A stretch of DNA of 64,000 nt from assembly GCA_963705835.1 (NCBI GenBank), contig CAVPLC010000045.1, positions 1-64,000 of the forward strand, written 5' to 3'. Below the pieces are notes generated by a model, which saw only the letters and a program-made list of their open reading frames with translations, was not told the origin of the DNA and made no database searches. How positions within the stretch are numbered: position 1 is the stretch's first letter; every line of letters begins with the position of its first letter. Shown piece after piece: positions 44,117 to 52,627 of this stretch. This stretch comes from Palsa-504 sp963705835. GTDB taxonomy: Bacteria > Actinomycetota > Actinomycetes > Streptosporangiales > Streptosporangiaceae. A program made the position numbers and the translations under genes.

Positions 44117-44311
44117 GTGAGTGAGCGCAAGAGCCTGCTGCTGCGGCTGGACCCGGCCGTCCACGACGCGCTGGCCCGGTGGGCCTCGGACGAGCTGCGC
44201 AGCACCAACGCCCAGATCGAGTTCCTGCTCCGCCGCGCCCTGGCCGACGCCGGACGGCTGCCCGGCCGGGTCGCCGAGATGCGCGGGCCCGGCCGGCCCG
44301 CGCGTACCTGA
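44117..44311 (+). CDS. Arc-type ribbon-helix-helix DNA-binding protein, copy 2
   Basis: 64 residues from GTG 44117. The first ~50 residues equal copy 1 (SERKSLLLRLDPAVHDALAR…); only the C-terminal tail after ~residue 50 differs (GRVAEMRGPGRPART). The small basic tail could contact DNA. It is co-oriented with SPFH copy 2 and probably co-transcribed with it. Confidence 0.8.
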   Translation: MSERKSLLLRLDPAVHDALARWASDELRSTNAQIEFLLRRALADAGRLPGRVAEMRGPGRPART

Positions 44312-44353
44312 CCGCCCATTGACGCGTCCGGCGAGAGACGTAAGCATCATTAC

Positions 44354-44959
44354 ATGAGTACACGGCAATCAGATTCCGGGCCGGTGGACGACCCGCCCGG
44401 GGCAGGCGAGGACGCCGACGCCGGCCGCGACACCGCGCCGGGTGCCGGCGGCGCCGCGGAGAAGGTGCGCGGCTGGTTCACCGGCAGGCTGCCCGCCGAC
44501 TGGTTCACCGCCGTGCCGGACATCCAGGTCGACCGCGAGGAAATCACCATCATGGGGACGCTGGCCGATCCGGCCACCGCCGGCGACTCCGACGCCGAGC
44601 GGGCCGCCGCGGCCGAGGGCAGGATCCGCAGGTTCCGCGAGGAAACCAGGAACCGCAGGATCGACATCGCGCGCGAGGCCGAGCACAGGTTCCGCCGCAA
44701 GGTCTCGTGGGGAGTCACCTGCGCGAACGTGACTGAGATGTTCACCACACTGTCGGTTCCCGTGATGACCAGGCTGCGGCAGTCCGAGCGCCGGGTGCTC
44801 GACACGCTGGTCGACGCCGGCGTGGCCCGCAGCCGCAGCGACGCCCTGGCCTGGTGCGTCCGGCTGACCGGAGAGAACGCCGATTCCTGGCTGTCCAGGC
44901 TGCGTGAAGCGCTGCGGCAGGTGGAGGAGGTGCGGGACCAGGGACCCGGCAGCGCCTGA
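44354..44959 (+). CDS. Hypothetical protein, RHH-like C-terminal region
   Basis: 201 residues. The N-terminal ~40 residues are acidic and Pro/Gly-rich, then VRGWFTGRLPADWFTAVPDI and VDREEITIMGTLADP, which I recognise only as a conserved actinobacterial hypothetical. The segment RLRQSERRVLDTLVDAGVAR SRSDALAWCVRL near the end resembles a ribbon-helix-helix core, so DNA binding is possible. It follows the second SPFH-RHH cassette in the same direction after a 42-base gap. No membrane segment was seen. Confidence 0.6.
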   Translation: MSTRQSDSGPVDDPPGAGEDADAGRDTAPGAGGAAEKVRGWFTGRLPADWFTAVPDIQVDREEITIMGTLADPATAGDSDAERAAAAEGRIRRFREETRNRRIDIAREAEHRFRRKVSWGVTCANVTEMFTTLSVPVMTRLRQSERRVLDTLVDAGVARSRSDALAWCVRLTGENADSWLSRLREALRQVEEVRDQGPGSA

Positions 44960-45082
44960 CCGGACACCTCGCCCGGATGATTTGATCGAAGGGCCAGGAA
45001 CCACCGGCTAGGCCCGGAGCGTTCCATCCGTTGGGTACCTTCAGATCTAGATCATCATCACGGTGACGAGGAAGGCCGCCGC

Positions 45083-45922
45083 ATGGGATTTCGTGACCTG
45101 GCCTACCGGCTGTACGAGAAGAGGATTCAGGCATCCTTGTCGCCCGATGTCATCCCGCGCCACGTCGGGGTCATGTGCGACGGAAACCGGCGATGGGCCA
45201 GGTCGGCCGGGTTCCGTGACGTCAGCAGCGGCCACCGCAAGGGCGCGGACAAGATCTTCGAGCTGCTCGACTGGTGCCGCGAGTCCGGTGTCGAGGTCGT
45301 CACCCTGTGGTTGCTGTCCACCGACAACCTGAGCCGGCCCGCCACCGAACTGGTGCCGCTGCTGAAGATCATCGAGGACACCGTGCAGGGCCTGGTCGCC
45401 GAGAGCTGGCACGTGAACCCGGTGGGCGCGCTCGACCTGCTGCCCGGGGAGACGGTCCGGATCCTCAAGGACGCGGGCGAGGCCACCGCAAGCCACCCGG
45501 GCCTGCTCGTCAACGTGGCCGTCGGCTACGGCGGCCGCCGCGAGATCGCCGACGCGGTGCGCTCGCTGCTCCAGGATCACGCCACCAGGGGGACCACGAT
45601 CGAGGAACTGGCCGAGGTGCTCGACGTGGAGCACATCGCCGAGCACCTGTACACGGCGGGCCAGCCCGATCCCGATCTGGTCATCCGCACCTCCGGCGAG
45701 CAGCGGCTCGGCGGCTTCCTGCTCTGGCAGAGCACCCACTCTGAGTTTTACTTCTGCGACGCCTACTGGCCTGCTTTCCGCAAGGTCGACTTCTTGCGGG
45801 CGCTGCGGTCCTACGCCGCACGCAACCGCAGGTTCGGCACGTTATCGCAGGTTAGACACGGAATACAGGTTAGTAACCCGGCGGTGCTTTTGCCGAAACA
45901 CGTTGGCGGGTACCTTCAATAG
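45083..45922 (+). CDS. Z-isoprenyl diphosphate synthase (UppS family)
   Basis: 279 residues. Catalytic Asp region VGVMCDGNRRWARSAGFRDV, then GHRKGADKIFELLDWC, and the diphosphate-binding RTSGEQRLGGFLLWQSTHSE FYF. The family condenses isopentenyl diphosphate onto allylic diphosphates in cis. Length and sequence are closest to the short actinobacterial members (Z,E-farnesyl or medium-chain products) that feed undecaprenyl/decaprenyl phosphate synthesis; the chain length is inferred. A GGTACCTTCA promoter-like sequence lies ~42 bases upstream and GAGGAAGG serves as ribosome-binding site. Confidence 0.88.
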   Translation: MGFRDLAYRLYEKRIQASLSPDVIPRHVGVMCDGNRRWARSAGFRDVSSGHRKGADKIFELLDWCRESGVEVVTLWLLSTDNLSRPATELVPLLKIIEDTVQGLVAESWHVNPVGALDLLPGETVRILKDAGEATASHPGLLVNVAVGYGGRREIADAVRSLLQDHATRGTTIEELAEVLDVEHIAEHLYTAGQPDPDLVIRTSGEQRLGGFLLWQSTHSEFYFCDAYWPAFRKVDFLRALRSYAARNRRFGTLSQVRHGIQVSNPAVLLPKHVGGYLQ

Positions 45923-45926
45923 TGGT

Positions 45927-46022
45927 AGACGGCGTGGTGCCGTCTCCCGGGAGGGCCCTCGAATCTCCAGGCTTCGCGCTCTGCGCGCAGGCGAGATGAC
46001 AGAAGGGCCGGCTCGGCCCTTC
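45927..46022 (+). terminator. Two hairpins between isoprenyl synthase and PIN-PhoH genes
   Basis: AGACGGC (45927-45933) pairs with GCCGTCT (45939-45945), five bases after the stop. A second, stronger one is GAAGGGCCG-GCT-CGGCCCTTC (46002-46022), 9-bp stem and 3-base loop. Neither has a T-run. They may end the uppS-like message or act as a leader structure for the next gene. Confidence 0.5.
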
Positions 46023-46101
46023 GGGGGCCAGGCCCGGCCCATCCGACACGTCTGTGTCCTGTCGAGGTGCCGGGCCAGGCCCGGCGCCCAAGGGAGTCTG
46101 C

Positions 46102-47406
46102 GTGGTCAAATCTCAAGGTCGCCGTACGTACGTACTCGACACCAGCGTCCTGCTCGCCGATCCGGCCGCCATCACTCGCTTCGATGAGCACAAGGTAGTC
46201 CTGCCGGTCGTCGTCATCACCGAGCTGGAAGCCAAGCGGCACCATCCCGAACTCGGCTACTTCGCCCGTCAGGCCCTGCGTCACCTCGACGACCTGCGCG
46301 TCGAGCACGGCAGGCTGGACGACGAACTGCCGGTCGGCGCGCTCGGCGGCACGGTCAGGGTGGAGCTCAACCATTCCGACCCCTCCGTGCTGCCCGCCGG
46401 GTTCCGGCTCGGGGACAACGATTCGCGCATCCTGTCGGTGGCCCGCAGCCTGGCCGCCGACGGCGAGGACGTCGTGCTCGTGAGCAAGGACCTGCCGCTA
46501 CGGGTCAAGGCCGCCTCGATCGGGCTGGCCGCCCAGGAGTACCGGGCCGAACTGCCCGTGGACTCGGGCTGGACCGGGATGACCGAGATCGAGATCACCA
46601 GCGCGGACGTGGAGCAGCTCTACGAATCAGGCACCTTGGATTGCGAGACCGCCCGCGACCTTCCCTGCCACACCGGGCTGGTCCTGACCTCCACGAACGG
46701 CAGCGCGCTCGGCCGGGTCAGGCCGGACAAGTCCGTCCAGCTGGTGCGCGGCGACCGGGAGGCGTTCGGGCTGCGGGGCCGGAGCGCCGAGCAGCGCGTC
46801 GCGCTCGACCTGCTGCTGGACCCGGACATCGGCATCGTGTCGCTCGGCGGCCGGGCCGGCACCGGCAAGTCCGCGCTCGCGCTGTGCGCCGGGCTCGAGG
46901 CCGTGATGGAGCGCCGGCAGCACCGTAAGGTCATCGTGTTCCGGCCGCTGTACGCGGTCGGCGGCCAGGAACTCGGGTACCTGCCCGGATCCGAGGCCGA
47001 CAAGATGAGCCCCTGGGCCCAGGCCGTGTACGACACCCTCACCGCGGTCACCACGCAGGACGTCATCGACGAGGTGCTGGCCAGGGACATGTTCGAGGTG
47101 CTCCCGCTCACCCACATCAGGGGCCGGTCGCTGCACGACGCGTTCGTGATCGTGGACGAGGCGCAGTCCCTCGAGCGGGGCGTCCTGCTCACCGTGCTGT
47201 CCAGGATCGGCTCCGGATCCCGGGTGGTCCTCACCCACGACATCGCGCAGCGTGACAACCTGCGGGTCGGCCGGCACGACGGCGTCATCGCGGTGATCGA
47301 GAAGCTCAAGGGCCACCCGCTGTTCGCGCACGTCACCCTGGTCCGCTCCGAGCGGTCCCAGATCGCGGCGCTGGTCACCGAGATGCTGGAGGACTCCGGC
47401 CTATAA
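46102..47406 (+). CDS. PIN-domain/PhoH-like ATPase fusion
   Basis: 434 residues from GTG 46102 (GGGAG at 46093-46097). The N-terminal PIN domain starts RTYVLDTSVLLADP with the first catalytic Asp, and has LGDNDSRILSVARSLA later. The C-terminal PhoH NTPase holds Walker A GGRAGTGKSALAL and Walker B AFVIVDEAQSL plus VVLTHDIAQRDN. PIN-PhoH (PhoH2) proteins act as RNA helicase/RNase enzymes. The frame is open further upstream to 46054 but that part is a Pro/Gly-rich non-conserved stretch within the hairpin region. Confidence 0.9.
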   Translation: MVKSQGRRTYVLDTSVLLADPAAITRFDEHKVVLPVVVITELEAKRHHPELGYFARQALRHLDDLRVEHGRLDDELPVGALGGTVRVELNHSDPSVLPAGFRLGDNDSRILSVARSLAADGEDVVLVSKDLPLRVKAASIGLAAQEYRAELPVDSGWTGMTEIEITSADVEQLYESGTLDCETARDLPCHTGLVLTSTNGSALGRVRPDKSVQLVRGDREAFGLRGRSAEQRVALDLLLDPDIGIVSLGGRAGTGKSALALCAGLEAVMERRQHRKVIVFRPLYAVGGQELGYLPGSEADKMSPWAQAVYDTLTAVTTQDVIDEVLARDMFEVLPLTHIRGRSLHDAFVIVDEAQSLERGVLLTVLSRIGSGSRVVLTHDIAQRDNLRVGRHDGVIAVIEKLKGHPLFAHVTLVRSERSQIAALVTEMLEDSGL

Positions 47407-47446
47407 AACGGCACCGTAAGTAGGCCACTGACGGCGCGGGCTGCGG

Positions 47447-47452
47447 TACCTT
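47447..47452 (+). promoter_or_regulatory. Putative -10 element for the GT2 gene
   Basis: TACCTT lies 10 bases before ATG 47463, within GGTACCTTCA, a string also present at 45034-45043 and ~45909. A near-leaderless mRNA is suggested. Confidence 0.35.
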
Positions 47453-47462
47453 CAACAGCGTC

Positions 47463-48543
47463 ATGGAATACCCACCCGTGTCCGTCGTGATGCCGGTCAG
47501 GAACGAGGAACGGCATCTGGCCGAGTCCGTCCGGCACGTCCTCGGCCAGGACTACCCGGCCCCGCTCGAGCTCGTGCTGGCCGTCGGGCCCTCCGTGGAC
47601 CGGACCGAGCAGATCGCGCACGACCTGCGGGCCGCCGAACCGCGTATCACGGTGGTGGCCAACCCGTCCGGGCAGGATCCCGGCCGCACTCAACCTCGCC
47701 GTCCGCACCGCGCGGCACCAGGTCATCGCCCGGATCGACGGGCACGCTCTGTTCCCCCCCGGCTACCTGCGCACCGCGGTCGCCGTGCTGGCCGAGACCG
47801 GCGCGGCCGACGTCGGCGGGGTGATGGCGGCCGAGGGCGAGACCTCGTTCCAGCAGGCCGTGGCGTGGGGGATGACCTCCAAGGCAGGCGTCGGCTCGGC
47901 CGGCTGGCACACCGGCGGCCAGGCCGGGCCCGCGGACAGCGTCTACCTCGGCGTGTATCGCCGGGAGATGATCGAGCAGGCCGGCGGGTGGGACGAGGAG
48001 ATGCTCCGGGCCGAGGACTGGGAGCTGAACTACCGCATCCGGGCCCGCGGCGGCCTGGTCTGGTTCACCCCCGAGCTGCGCGTCACCTACCGGCCGCGGG
48101 CCAGCCTGCGGGCCCTGTGCGCGCAGTACTTCCACTACGGCCGCTGGCGGCGGGTGGTGATGCGCGAGCATCCCGAGACGGCCAGCTTCCGCTACCTGGC
48201 CCCGCCCGGCGCCGCCGCCCTGACCGGGCTCGGCCTGCTGGCCGGGCTGGCCGGCCTGGCCGGGATCGCGGCCGGGGCGCCCGCCGTGGGCTGGCTCACG
48301 ACCGGGCTGGCCATCCCGCTGACCTACCTGGCCGGCGTCACCGCGGTCAGCGCGGCGCTGTCCCGCGGCGTCCCGGCCGGCGTGCGCGCCCGGCTGCCGC
48401 TGATCCTTTGCGTCATGCACATGTGCTGGGGCGCCGGCTTCCTGACCAGCCCCCGGACGCTGCACCGGGGACGGGAAGCTGACACGCGTGTCCGTTCGGA
48501 CCAAAAGAAAGCGGAAGGGGCGGCCACGGTCAGGCGACAATAG
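47463..48543 (+). CDS. Glycosyltransferase family 2 with C-terminal membrane segments, frameshifted
   Basis: About 359 residues if one base near 47676 is removed (NPSGQ followed by IPAALNLAVRTARHQV). Start: VSVVMPVRNEERHLAESVRH, the usual GT2 nucleotide-sugar domain; RIDGHALFPPGYL replaces the classic DxD region, with the catalytic WDEEMLRAEDWELNYRIR downstream (ED). The last ~110 residues contain two to three hydrophobic segments. It resembles ExoA-like enzymes that build exopolysaccharide on a lipid carrier. The two current frames are 47463-48482 and 47785-48543. The aminotransferase follows after 3 bases. Confidence 0.8.
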
Positions 48544-48546
48544 AGC

Positions 48547-49920
48547 ATGGACTTTGACCTGGCGGCCCTGCTCGCGGCCCATAAAGATGACGGGTACGAG
48601 CTGTACGGCCGGTACGTGAACCCGCAGCAGCCCAAGGTGCTGCACATGATCGGCTTCGACAAGACCTACGTGCGAGCGCAGGGCGCGTACCTGTACGACG
48701 CCGACGGCCAGGCCTACGCCGACTTCCTGTCCGGCTTCGGGGTGTTCGCGGCGGGCCGCAACCACCCGGTGATCCGCCAGGCGCTGCACGACGCGCTGGA
48801 CGCCCAGCTGGCCGAATGGACCCAGTTCGACTGCCCGCCGCTGCCGGGGCTCCTGGCGCAGCGGCTGCTGGCCAAGGCGCCGGGGCTGGACCGGGTGTTC
48901 TTCTGCAACAGCGGCGCCGAGGCGGTGGAGGCCGCGCTGAAGTTCGCCCGCTGCGCCACCGGCCGGCGCCGCGTCATCTACTGCGACCACGCCTTCCACG
49001 GGCTCACGACCGGGTCCCTGTCGGTGAACGGCTCGGCCGAGTTCCGCCGCGGGTTCGACCCGCTGCTGCCGGACTCCGTGATCCCGCTCGGCGACCTGGA
49101 CGCGCTCGAGGCCGAGCTGCGCAAGGGTGACGTCGCCGCGCTCATCATCGAGCCGATCCAGGGCAAGGGCGTGCACATGCCGCCCGACGGGTTCCTGACC
49201 GCGGCGGCCAAGCTGCTGCACGACCGCGGCGCCCTGCTCATCTGCGACGAGGTGCAGAGCGGCTTCGGCCGCAGCGGCAAGTTCTTCGCCTACCAGCACG
49301 AACCGGTCGTGCCGGACATCGTCACCGTGGCCAAGGCGCTGTCCGGCGGGTACGTCCCGGTCGGCGCGATGCTGGCCAAGGGGCCGATCTTCGAGAAGGT
49401 CTTCTCCTCGATCGACCGGGTCATGGTGCACAGCAGCACGTTCAAGGGCGGCGTGCTGGCCATGACGGCCGGGCTGGCCTCGCTGGCCGTCCTCGACGAC
49501 GAGGGGCTGGTGGACAACGCCGCACGGACCGGCGAAGCGCTGCGCACGGCCCTGGCCGGGATGGCCGAACGATTCGACGTGCTTGCCGACGTGAGAGGCC
49601 GGGGGCTGATGATCGGCCTGGAGTTCGACAAGCCTTCCTCGCTCCGGGCCCGGACCAGCTGGAACATGCTGCAGAAGGCCCGGGTCGGGCTGTTCGCGCA
49701 GATGGTGGTCGTCGCGCTGTTCCAGCGGCACCGCATCCTCACCCAGGTGTCAGGCGATCACCTGGAGGTGATCAAGCTGATCCCGCCGCTGATGATCGGC
49801 GACGCGGAGGTCAAGCTGTTCACCGAGGCGTTCGGCGAGGTGATGGAGGACGCCAGCAAGGGCAGCGGTCTCATCTGGGAGTTCGGCCGGACCCTGGTCA
49901 AGCAGGTCGCCCGCCGCTAG
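48547..49920 (+). CDS. Class III PLP-dependent aminotransferase
   Basis: 457 residues. Motifs: CNSGAEAVEAALKFAR, CDHAFHGLTTGSL, IIEPIQGKGVHMP, LICDEVQSGFGRSGKFF and the Schiff-base Lys in VAKALSGGYVPVG. The enzyme swaps an amino group between an amino donor and an aldehyde or ketone. Its N-terminal layout (YVNPQQP, GFDKTYVRAQGAYLYD) is like a group that includes hopanoid HpnO-type transaminases, but the substrate here is open. It sits among envelope-glycan genes and is convergent with the cytidylyltransferase, sharing a CTAG stop. Confidence 0.83.
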   Translation: MDFDLAALLAAHKDDGYELYGRYVNPQQPKVLHMIGFDKTYVRAQGAYLYDADGQAYADFLSGFGVFAAGRNHPVIRQALHDALDAQLAEWTQFDCPPLPGLLAQRLLAKAPGLDRVFFCNSGAEAVEAALKFARCATGRRRVIYCDHAFHGLTTGSLSVNGSAEFRRGFDPLLPDSVIPLGDLDALEAELRKGDVAALIIEPIQGKGVHMPPDGFLTAAAKLLHDRGALLICDEVQSGFGRSGKFFAYQHEPVVPDIVTVAKALSGGYVPVGAMLAKGPIFEKVFSSIDRVMVHSSTFKGGVLAMTAGLASLAVLDDEGLVDNAARTGEALRTALAGMAERFDVLADVRGRGLMIGLEFDKPSSLRARTSWNMLQKARVGLFAQMVVVALFQRHRILTQVSGDHLEVIKLIPPLMIGDAEVKLFTEAFGEVMEDASKGSGLIWEFGRTLVKQVARR

Positions 49921-50633
49921 CGCGGGAGCCGCTCGCCGGCGATCAGCGCCTCGGCGACGACCAGGTCCTGCGGGTAGGTGATCTTGATGTTGCGCTCGCT
50001 GCCCTGGACGATGTGCACGTCGACCCCGGGCAGGTAGCGGAGCACCACCCCGCAGTCGTCGGTGGGGGCGAAGTCCGGATCGGCGGCGGCCAGCTCGTGG
50101 GCCCTGGCGATCACCGCGAGCCGGAAGCACTGCGGGGTCTGGCAGCGCCACAGCGTTTCCCGGCGCGGCATCGAGTGCATCACGCCGTTATCGGTGATGA
50201 CGATGGTGTCTGAGGCCGGCACCGCGACCCCGGCCGCCTGGTGGCGGCCGAGCGCGGCGACGCAGTCGGCGATGATCCGCTGATCGACCAGCGGGCGCGC
50301 CGCGTCGTGCAGCAGCACGCCGCACCCGGCCGGATCGCCGCCGTCGGCGGCGACGGCCGCCAGCGCCGCGCGGGTCGAGTCCGGGCGGGTCACGCCGCCC
50401 TCGATGACCGCCGTGACCTTGCGGTAGCCGCCGTCGGCGAGCATGGCCCTGACCTGCTCGGTGTACCCGCGGGCCATGACCACCAGGATCTCGTCCACGC
50501 CCGGCGCCTGCTCGAAGGCGGCGACGCAGTGCTCGATCAGCGTCCGCCCGCCCAGGGTCAGCAGCTGCTTGGGCATGGCCGCGCCGAGCCGCTGACCTGT
50601 GCCGCCGCCGAGCACCACCGCGACCATCCGCAT
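49917..50633 (-). CDS. 2-C-methyl-D-erythritol 4-phosphate cytidylyltransferase-like protein (IspD/TarI family)
   Basis: 238 residues. The CTP-binding loop VAVVLGGGTGQRLGAAMPKQ opens the protein; GGVTRPDSTRAALAAV, LLHDAARPLVDQRII and the C-terminal TDDCGVVLRYLPGV, GSERNIKITYPQDL complete the family pattern. IspD makes CDP-methylerythritol in the MEP pathway; close relatives (TarI) make CDP-ribitol for teichoic acids. Sequence alone does not separate these, and the glycan neighbours keep both open, so no gene symbol is given. Shares CTAG with the aminotransferase stop. Confidence 0.8.
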   Translation of the reverse strand: MRMVAVVLGGGTGQRLGAAMPKQLLTLGGRTLIEHCVAAFEQAPGVDEILVVMARGYTEQVRAMLADGGYRKVTAVIEGGVTRPDSTRAALAAVAADGGDPAGCGVLLHDAARPLVDQRIIADCVAALGRHQAAGVAVPASDTIVITDNGVMHSMPRRETLWRCQTPQCFRLAVIARAHELAAADPDFAPTDDCGVVLRYLPGVDVHIVQGSERNIKITYPQDLVVAEALIAGERLPR

Positions 50634-50796
50634 GAGCGGGATGCTACCCGCCGTTTCGCCGGCGGCGGGCCGGGGTATTGCGCTGGACAGCCCGCTCGGT
50701 CACGGCGCGCCACCGGGGCAGCCGGGAAACCGCCGGCTACATTGAGTAAGGCTTGGGGCGTGAGTCACGGCGGCGTACGCCGCCCGGAGGGCATCC

Positions 50797-52551
50797 ATGA
50801 CGGTGGCGCTCGTGCTGGCGGCCGAGGCGGACGCGGGGCTACGCGGTCAGCTGGCGGCCCTCGGCGTGCGCCGGGTCGATGCGGCGGAACGAGCCGGGTA
50901 CGGCCTGCTGACCGTCGCGGCCGCCGCGCGGATGGCCGGGGAGCGCGTGCTCATCTGCGTCGGCGACGACGCCGTCCCCGAGGAGATCCTGGCCCGGCTG
51001 CTCGGCGCGGGCGGCACCGCGGCGTTCACCGGGGTGCGGGCCGCCGATGGCCCGGCCGAGCGAGGCCGCCGGGCGCCGCGGCCGCCGCTGGCCCGCCCCG
51101 CGGGCGCGCTCGTGGTGGACACACCCGACCTGGACGCGCTCGCGGGCGCCGCGGAATCGCTGGCGGCCAGGCCCGTCGCTCCGACCGCGGTCGGCGCGCT
51201 GCTCGGCGAGCTCGCGCGGCGCGGCGTCGCCGTCCGGATCCTGGACGCCGGGCCGGACGGAGACGGCGCGGTCGCTCAGCTGATCGTCGAGCCCGTGGCC
51301 CGCGACGTGGCGCTGTGGGCCGCCGGGCGCCAGCTGGGCCCGGCCGCGCTGTACGGCATCTCGCTCGGCCTGGGCCTGCTGTCCGCGCTGTGGTTCACCG
51401 AGGTGGCGGTCCGGGTCCGGGTCCTGGCGATCGCCGCGCTGCTCGGCTCGTTCACGGTCCGCCGGGTCGGTGCCCAGCTGGCCGCCGCCGACCGGGACGG
51501 CCGGATCAGGCCGGCCGTGGACTGGCTCGGCGCGGCCTCGGGGCTGCTGACCGAGCTCGCGGTCTACGCCGCGCTGGCCGTCAGCGCAGGCCCGGTCGGC
51601 CAGAGCAGCCCCGCGAGTCCCGGCCATCCGGCCGGGCTGGACGGAATCTTCGGCGGCGCGCTGCGGAACACCGCGGCCGCGAGCTGGGGTGGCGCCGGGC
51701 CGGAAGGCGTGTGGCGGCTGGCCGTCGCCGCCATGCTCGTCCTGGGTGTCCGCCGGATGGCCGAGCTGTGCTACGAAGCCGCGGCGCGCACCCCAGGGAC
51801 CATGCTGGCGCGGTCGGCCACGCGGCTCCTCGGCCAGGTCGTCGCGCTGCCGGCCGGCGAGCGCTACGTGCTGATCGCGGTGACCGCCGTGTTCTTCGGG
51901 CCACGGCTGACGTTCGGCGTGCTGCTGGCCTTGGGGGCGGTGGCGGCGGGCTACGTGATCGCCCGGCAGATGGCCAGCTCGGCGACGCTGGGCCGGACCG
52001 AAGGCGGGCTGCCGGCCTACCGCGGCGACGGCGTGGTGCCGCGCTGGCTCGGCGGCCTCGTCCAGGGCATGCTCCCGCCGCTGCTGCCCGTGCTCACCGG
52101 CCTGCTGGTCACGTGCATGCTGGCCGCGCTCGGGCTGGCGAACCTGCCGGGCATCCTGGTCCTCACCCCGGCGGTGGCGATGCTGCCCGCGGCGCTTGGC
52201 GCGAGCAGTCCGCATCACGGCCGGCTGGACTGGCTGGTGCCGCCGTTGCTGCTGGCGGGCGAGGGCGTGTTCCTCGCCGCGCTCGGGTTCTCCCGCCAGG
52301 TATCGCCGCCGCTGGTCTTCGCGGTGCTGGCCGCGGTGCTCGTGCGGCACCTCGACCTCGCCTACCGGGCCAGGTCGGGGCGCGGCGTCCCGGCCGACAG
52401 GTTCGGCCTGGGCTGGGACGGCCGGATGCTGCTCGCGGGCCTGGCCGCCGTGATCGGCGTCGTGCCGTTCGCCTACGCCGCGGCCGCGGTCTACCTGTGC
52501 CTGCTGACCGGCTGGGACTTCCTCAGCGGCTGGCTGAAACCGGCCGGCTGA
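50797..52551 (+). CDS. DUF5941-type membrane protein, CDP-alcohol-pathway neighbour
   Basis: 584 residues. The N-terminal ~170 residues form a soluble Rossmann-like region (ALVLAAEADAGLRGQLAALG, VLICVGDDAVPEEILARLL). About eight membrane segments follow from ~200 (ALYGISLGLGLLSALWFTEV, VLTGLLVTCMLAALGLANLP). I associate this layout with DUF5941 proteins that sit next to CDP-alcohol phosphatidyltransferase genes in Streptomyces; this is from memory, so confidence is limited. A CDP-alcohol phosphotransferase signature (DG..AR..G..D) was not found. It is divergent from the cytidylyltransferase, which supports a shared CDP-linked product. Confidence 0.55.
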   Translation: MTVALVLAAEADAGLRGQLAALGVRRVDAAERAGYGLLTVAAAARMAGERVLICVGDDAVPEEILARLLGAGGTAAFTGVRAADGPAERGRRAPRPPLARPAGALVVDTPDLDALAGAAESLAARPVAPTAVGALLGELARRGVAVRILDAGPDGDGAVAQLIVEPVARDVALWAAGRQLGPAALYGISLGLGLLSALWFTEVAVRVRVLAIAALLGSFTVRRVGAQLAAADRDGRIRPAVDWLGAASGLLTELAVYAALAVSAGPVGQSSPASPGHPAGLDGIFGGALRNTAAASWGGAGPEGVWRLAVAAMLVLGVRRMAELCYEAAARTPGTMLARSATRLLGQVVALPAGERYVLIAVTAVFFGPRLTFGVLLALGAVAAGYVIARQMASSATLGRTEGGLPAYRGDGVVPRWLGGLVQGMLPPLLPVLTGLLVTCMLAALGLANLPGILVLTPAVAMLPAALGASSPHHGRLDWLVPPLLLAGEGVFLAALGFSRQVSPPLVFAVLAAVLVRHLDLAYRARSGRGVPADRFGLGWDGRMLLAGLAAVIGVVPFAYAAAAVYLCLLTGWDFLSGWLKPAG

Positions 52552-52614
52552 GGGACGGCGCCTGGTACCTGGGTCCGCCCTGCGCGAGTAACGGGCGGCC
52601 GCCCCGGCAGGGCG

Positions 52615-52620
52615 TAAGAT
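52615..52620 (+). promoter_or_regulatory. -10 element of a leaderless GT87-type gene
   Basis: TAAGAT lies exactly 7 bases before GTG 52628 in a short AT-rich stretch. There is no Shine-Dalgarno, so the mRNA probably begins at the start codon. Confidence 0.5.
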
Positions 52621-52627
52621 ATATCGA